Positions 5,125-5,193 of a stretch of DNA of 5,193 nucleotides are shown piece by piece (within the stretch, counting starts at the first letter, position 1; each line of letters begins with the position of its first letter). The translations under genes and the position numbers were made by a program. The stretch is taken from NCBI GenBank assembly GCA_024278035.1, contig JAJRUA010000108.1:1-5193 (forward strand), in the 5' to 3' direction. The DNA is from Planctomycetota bacterium (GTDB lineage Bacteria; Planctomycetota; Planctomycetia; Pirellulales; Lacipirellulaceae). The notes below the pieces were generated by a model. It saw only the letters and a list, made by a program, of their open reading frames with translations, was not told where the DNA came from and ran no database searches.

Positions 5125-5193
5125 TCCGAACAGCTCAGGATGATCAGCGAATTGTGATTACCGGCATTGGGCTTACGTCGCCCAATGGCGACA
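5121..5193 (+). CDS. Beta-ketoacyl-ACP synthase (KAS family), N-terminal fragment, runs off the right edge
   Basis: Only 24 codons are present. Residues 10-24 read RIVITGIGLTSPNGD, the N-terminal first strand and turn of condensing enzymes of the FabF/FabB type (family form: R-x-V-V-I-T-G-x-G-x-x-S-P-x-G). These enzymes join malonyl-ACP to a growing acyl chain, in fatty-acid or polyketide-like synthesis. The catalytic Cys-His-His lies outside the window, so chain specificity, and even catalytic competence, cannot be judged. I chose ATG 5121 because it places the motif at residue 10, as is usual. An in-frame ATG at 5058 would add 21 residues with no family resemblance. There is no Shine-Dalgarno site. 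Confidence 0.85.
   Translation, partial: MIRTAQDDQRIVITGIGLTSPNGD

Overview
The window looks like a chromosomal segment of a planctomycete, probably of the Pirellula/Rhodopirellula type. This is an inference from three things: the style of the encoded proteins, the almost complete absence of Shine-Dalgarno sites in front of clear genes, and the company of an orphan lipoprotein and a planctomycete-style ketoacyl synthase. No database search was possible.

The left half (1-2899) is read on the minus strand and looks like one transcription unit of three genes: a large multi-pass membrane protein of unknown function (2899-1271), a HAD-superfamily phosphatase/phosphomutase-like enzyme (1274-537) whose start overlaps the previous stop as ATGA, and a Y-family (DinB-like) translesion DNA polymerase that starts at about 500 and runs off the left edge. 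A strong 18-bp RNA hairpin (485-525) covers both possible polymerase start codons.

A 117-bp divergent intergenic region (2900-3016) separates this unit from the plus-strand genes. It holds a 14-bp palindrome and a perfect extended -10 box so close to the next ATG that the transcript should be leaderless.

The right half is read on the plus strand: a type II toxin-antitoxin pair (antitoxin 3017-3289, RelE/ParE toxin 3294-3581); then, 22 bp later, a solute-binding-protein-like lipoprotein (3604-4965) with no transporter genes beside it; then a 155-bp gap; then the first 24 codons of a beta-ketoacyl-ACP synthase (5121 onward). A 32-codon hydrophobic reading frame in that gap overlaps the synthase start as ATGA and may or may not be real.

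I see no insertion sequence, tRNA, rRNA, CRISPR array or phage gene. The toxin-antitoxin pair is the only accessory-type element. The most interesting non-gene signals are the hairpin on the polymerase start and the leaderless antitoxin promoter.
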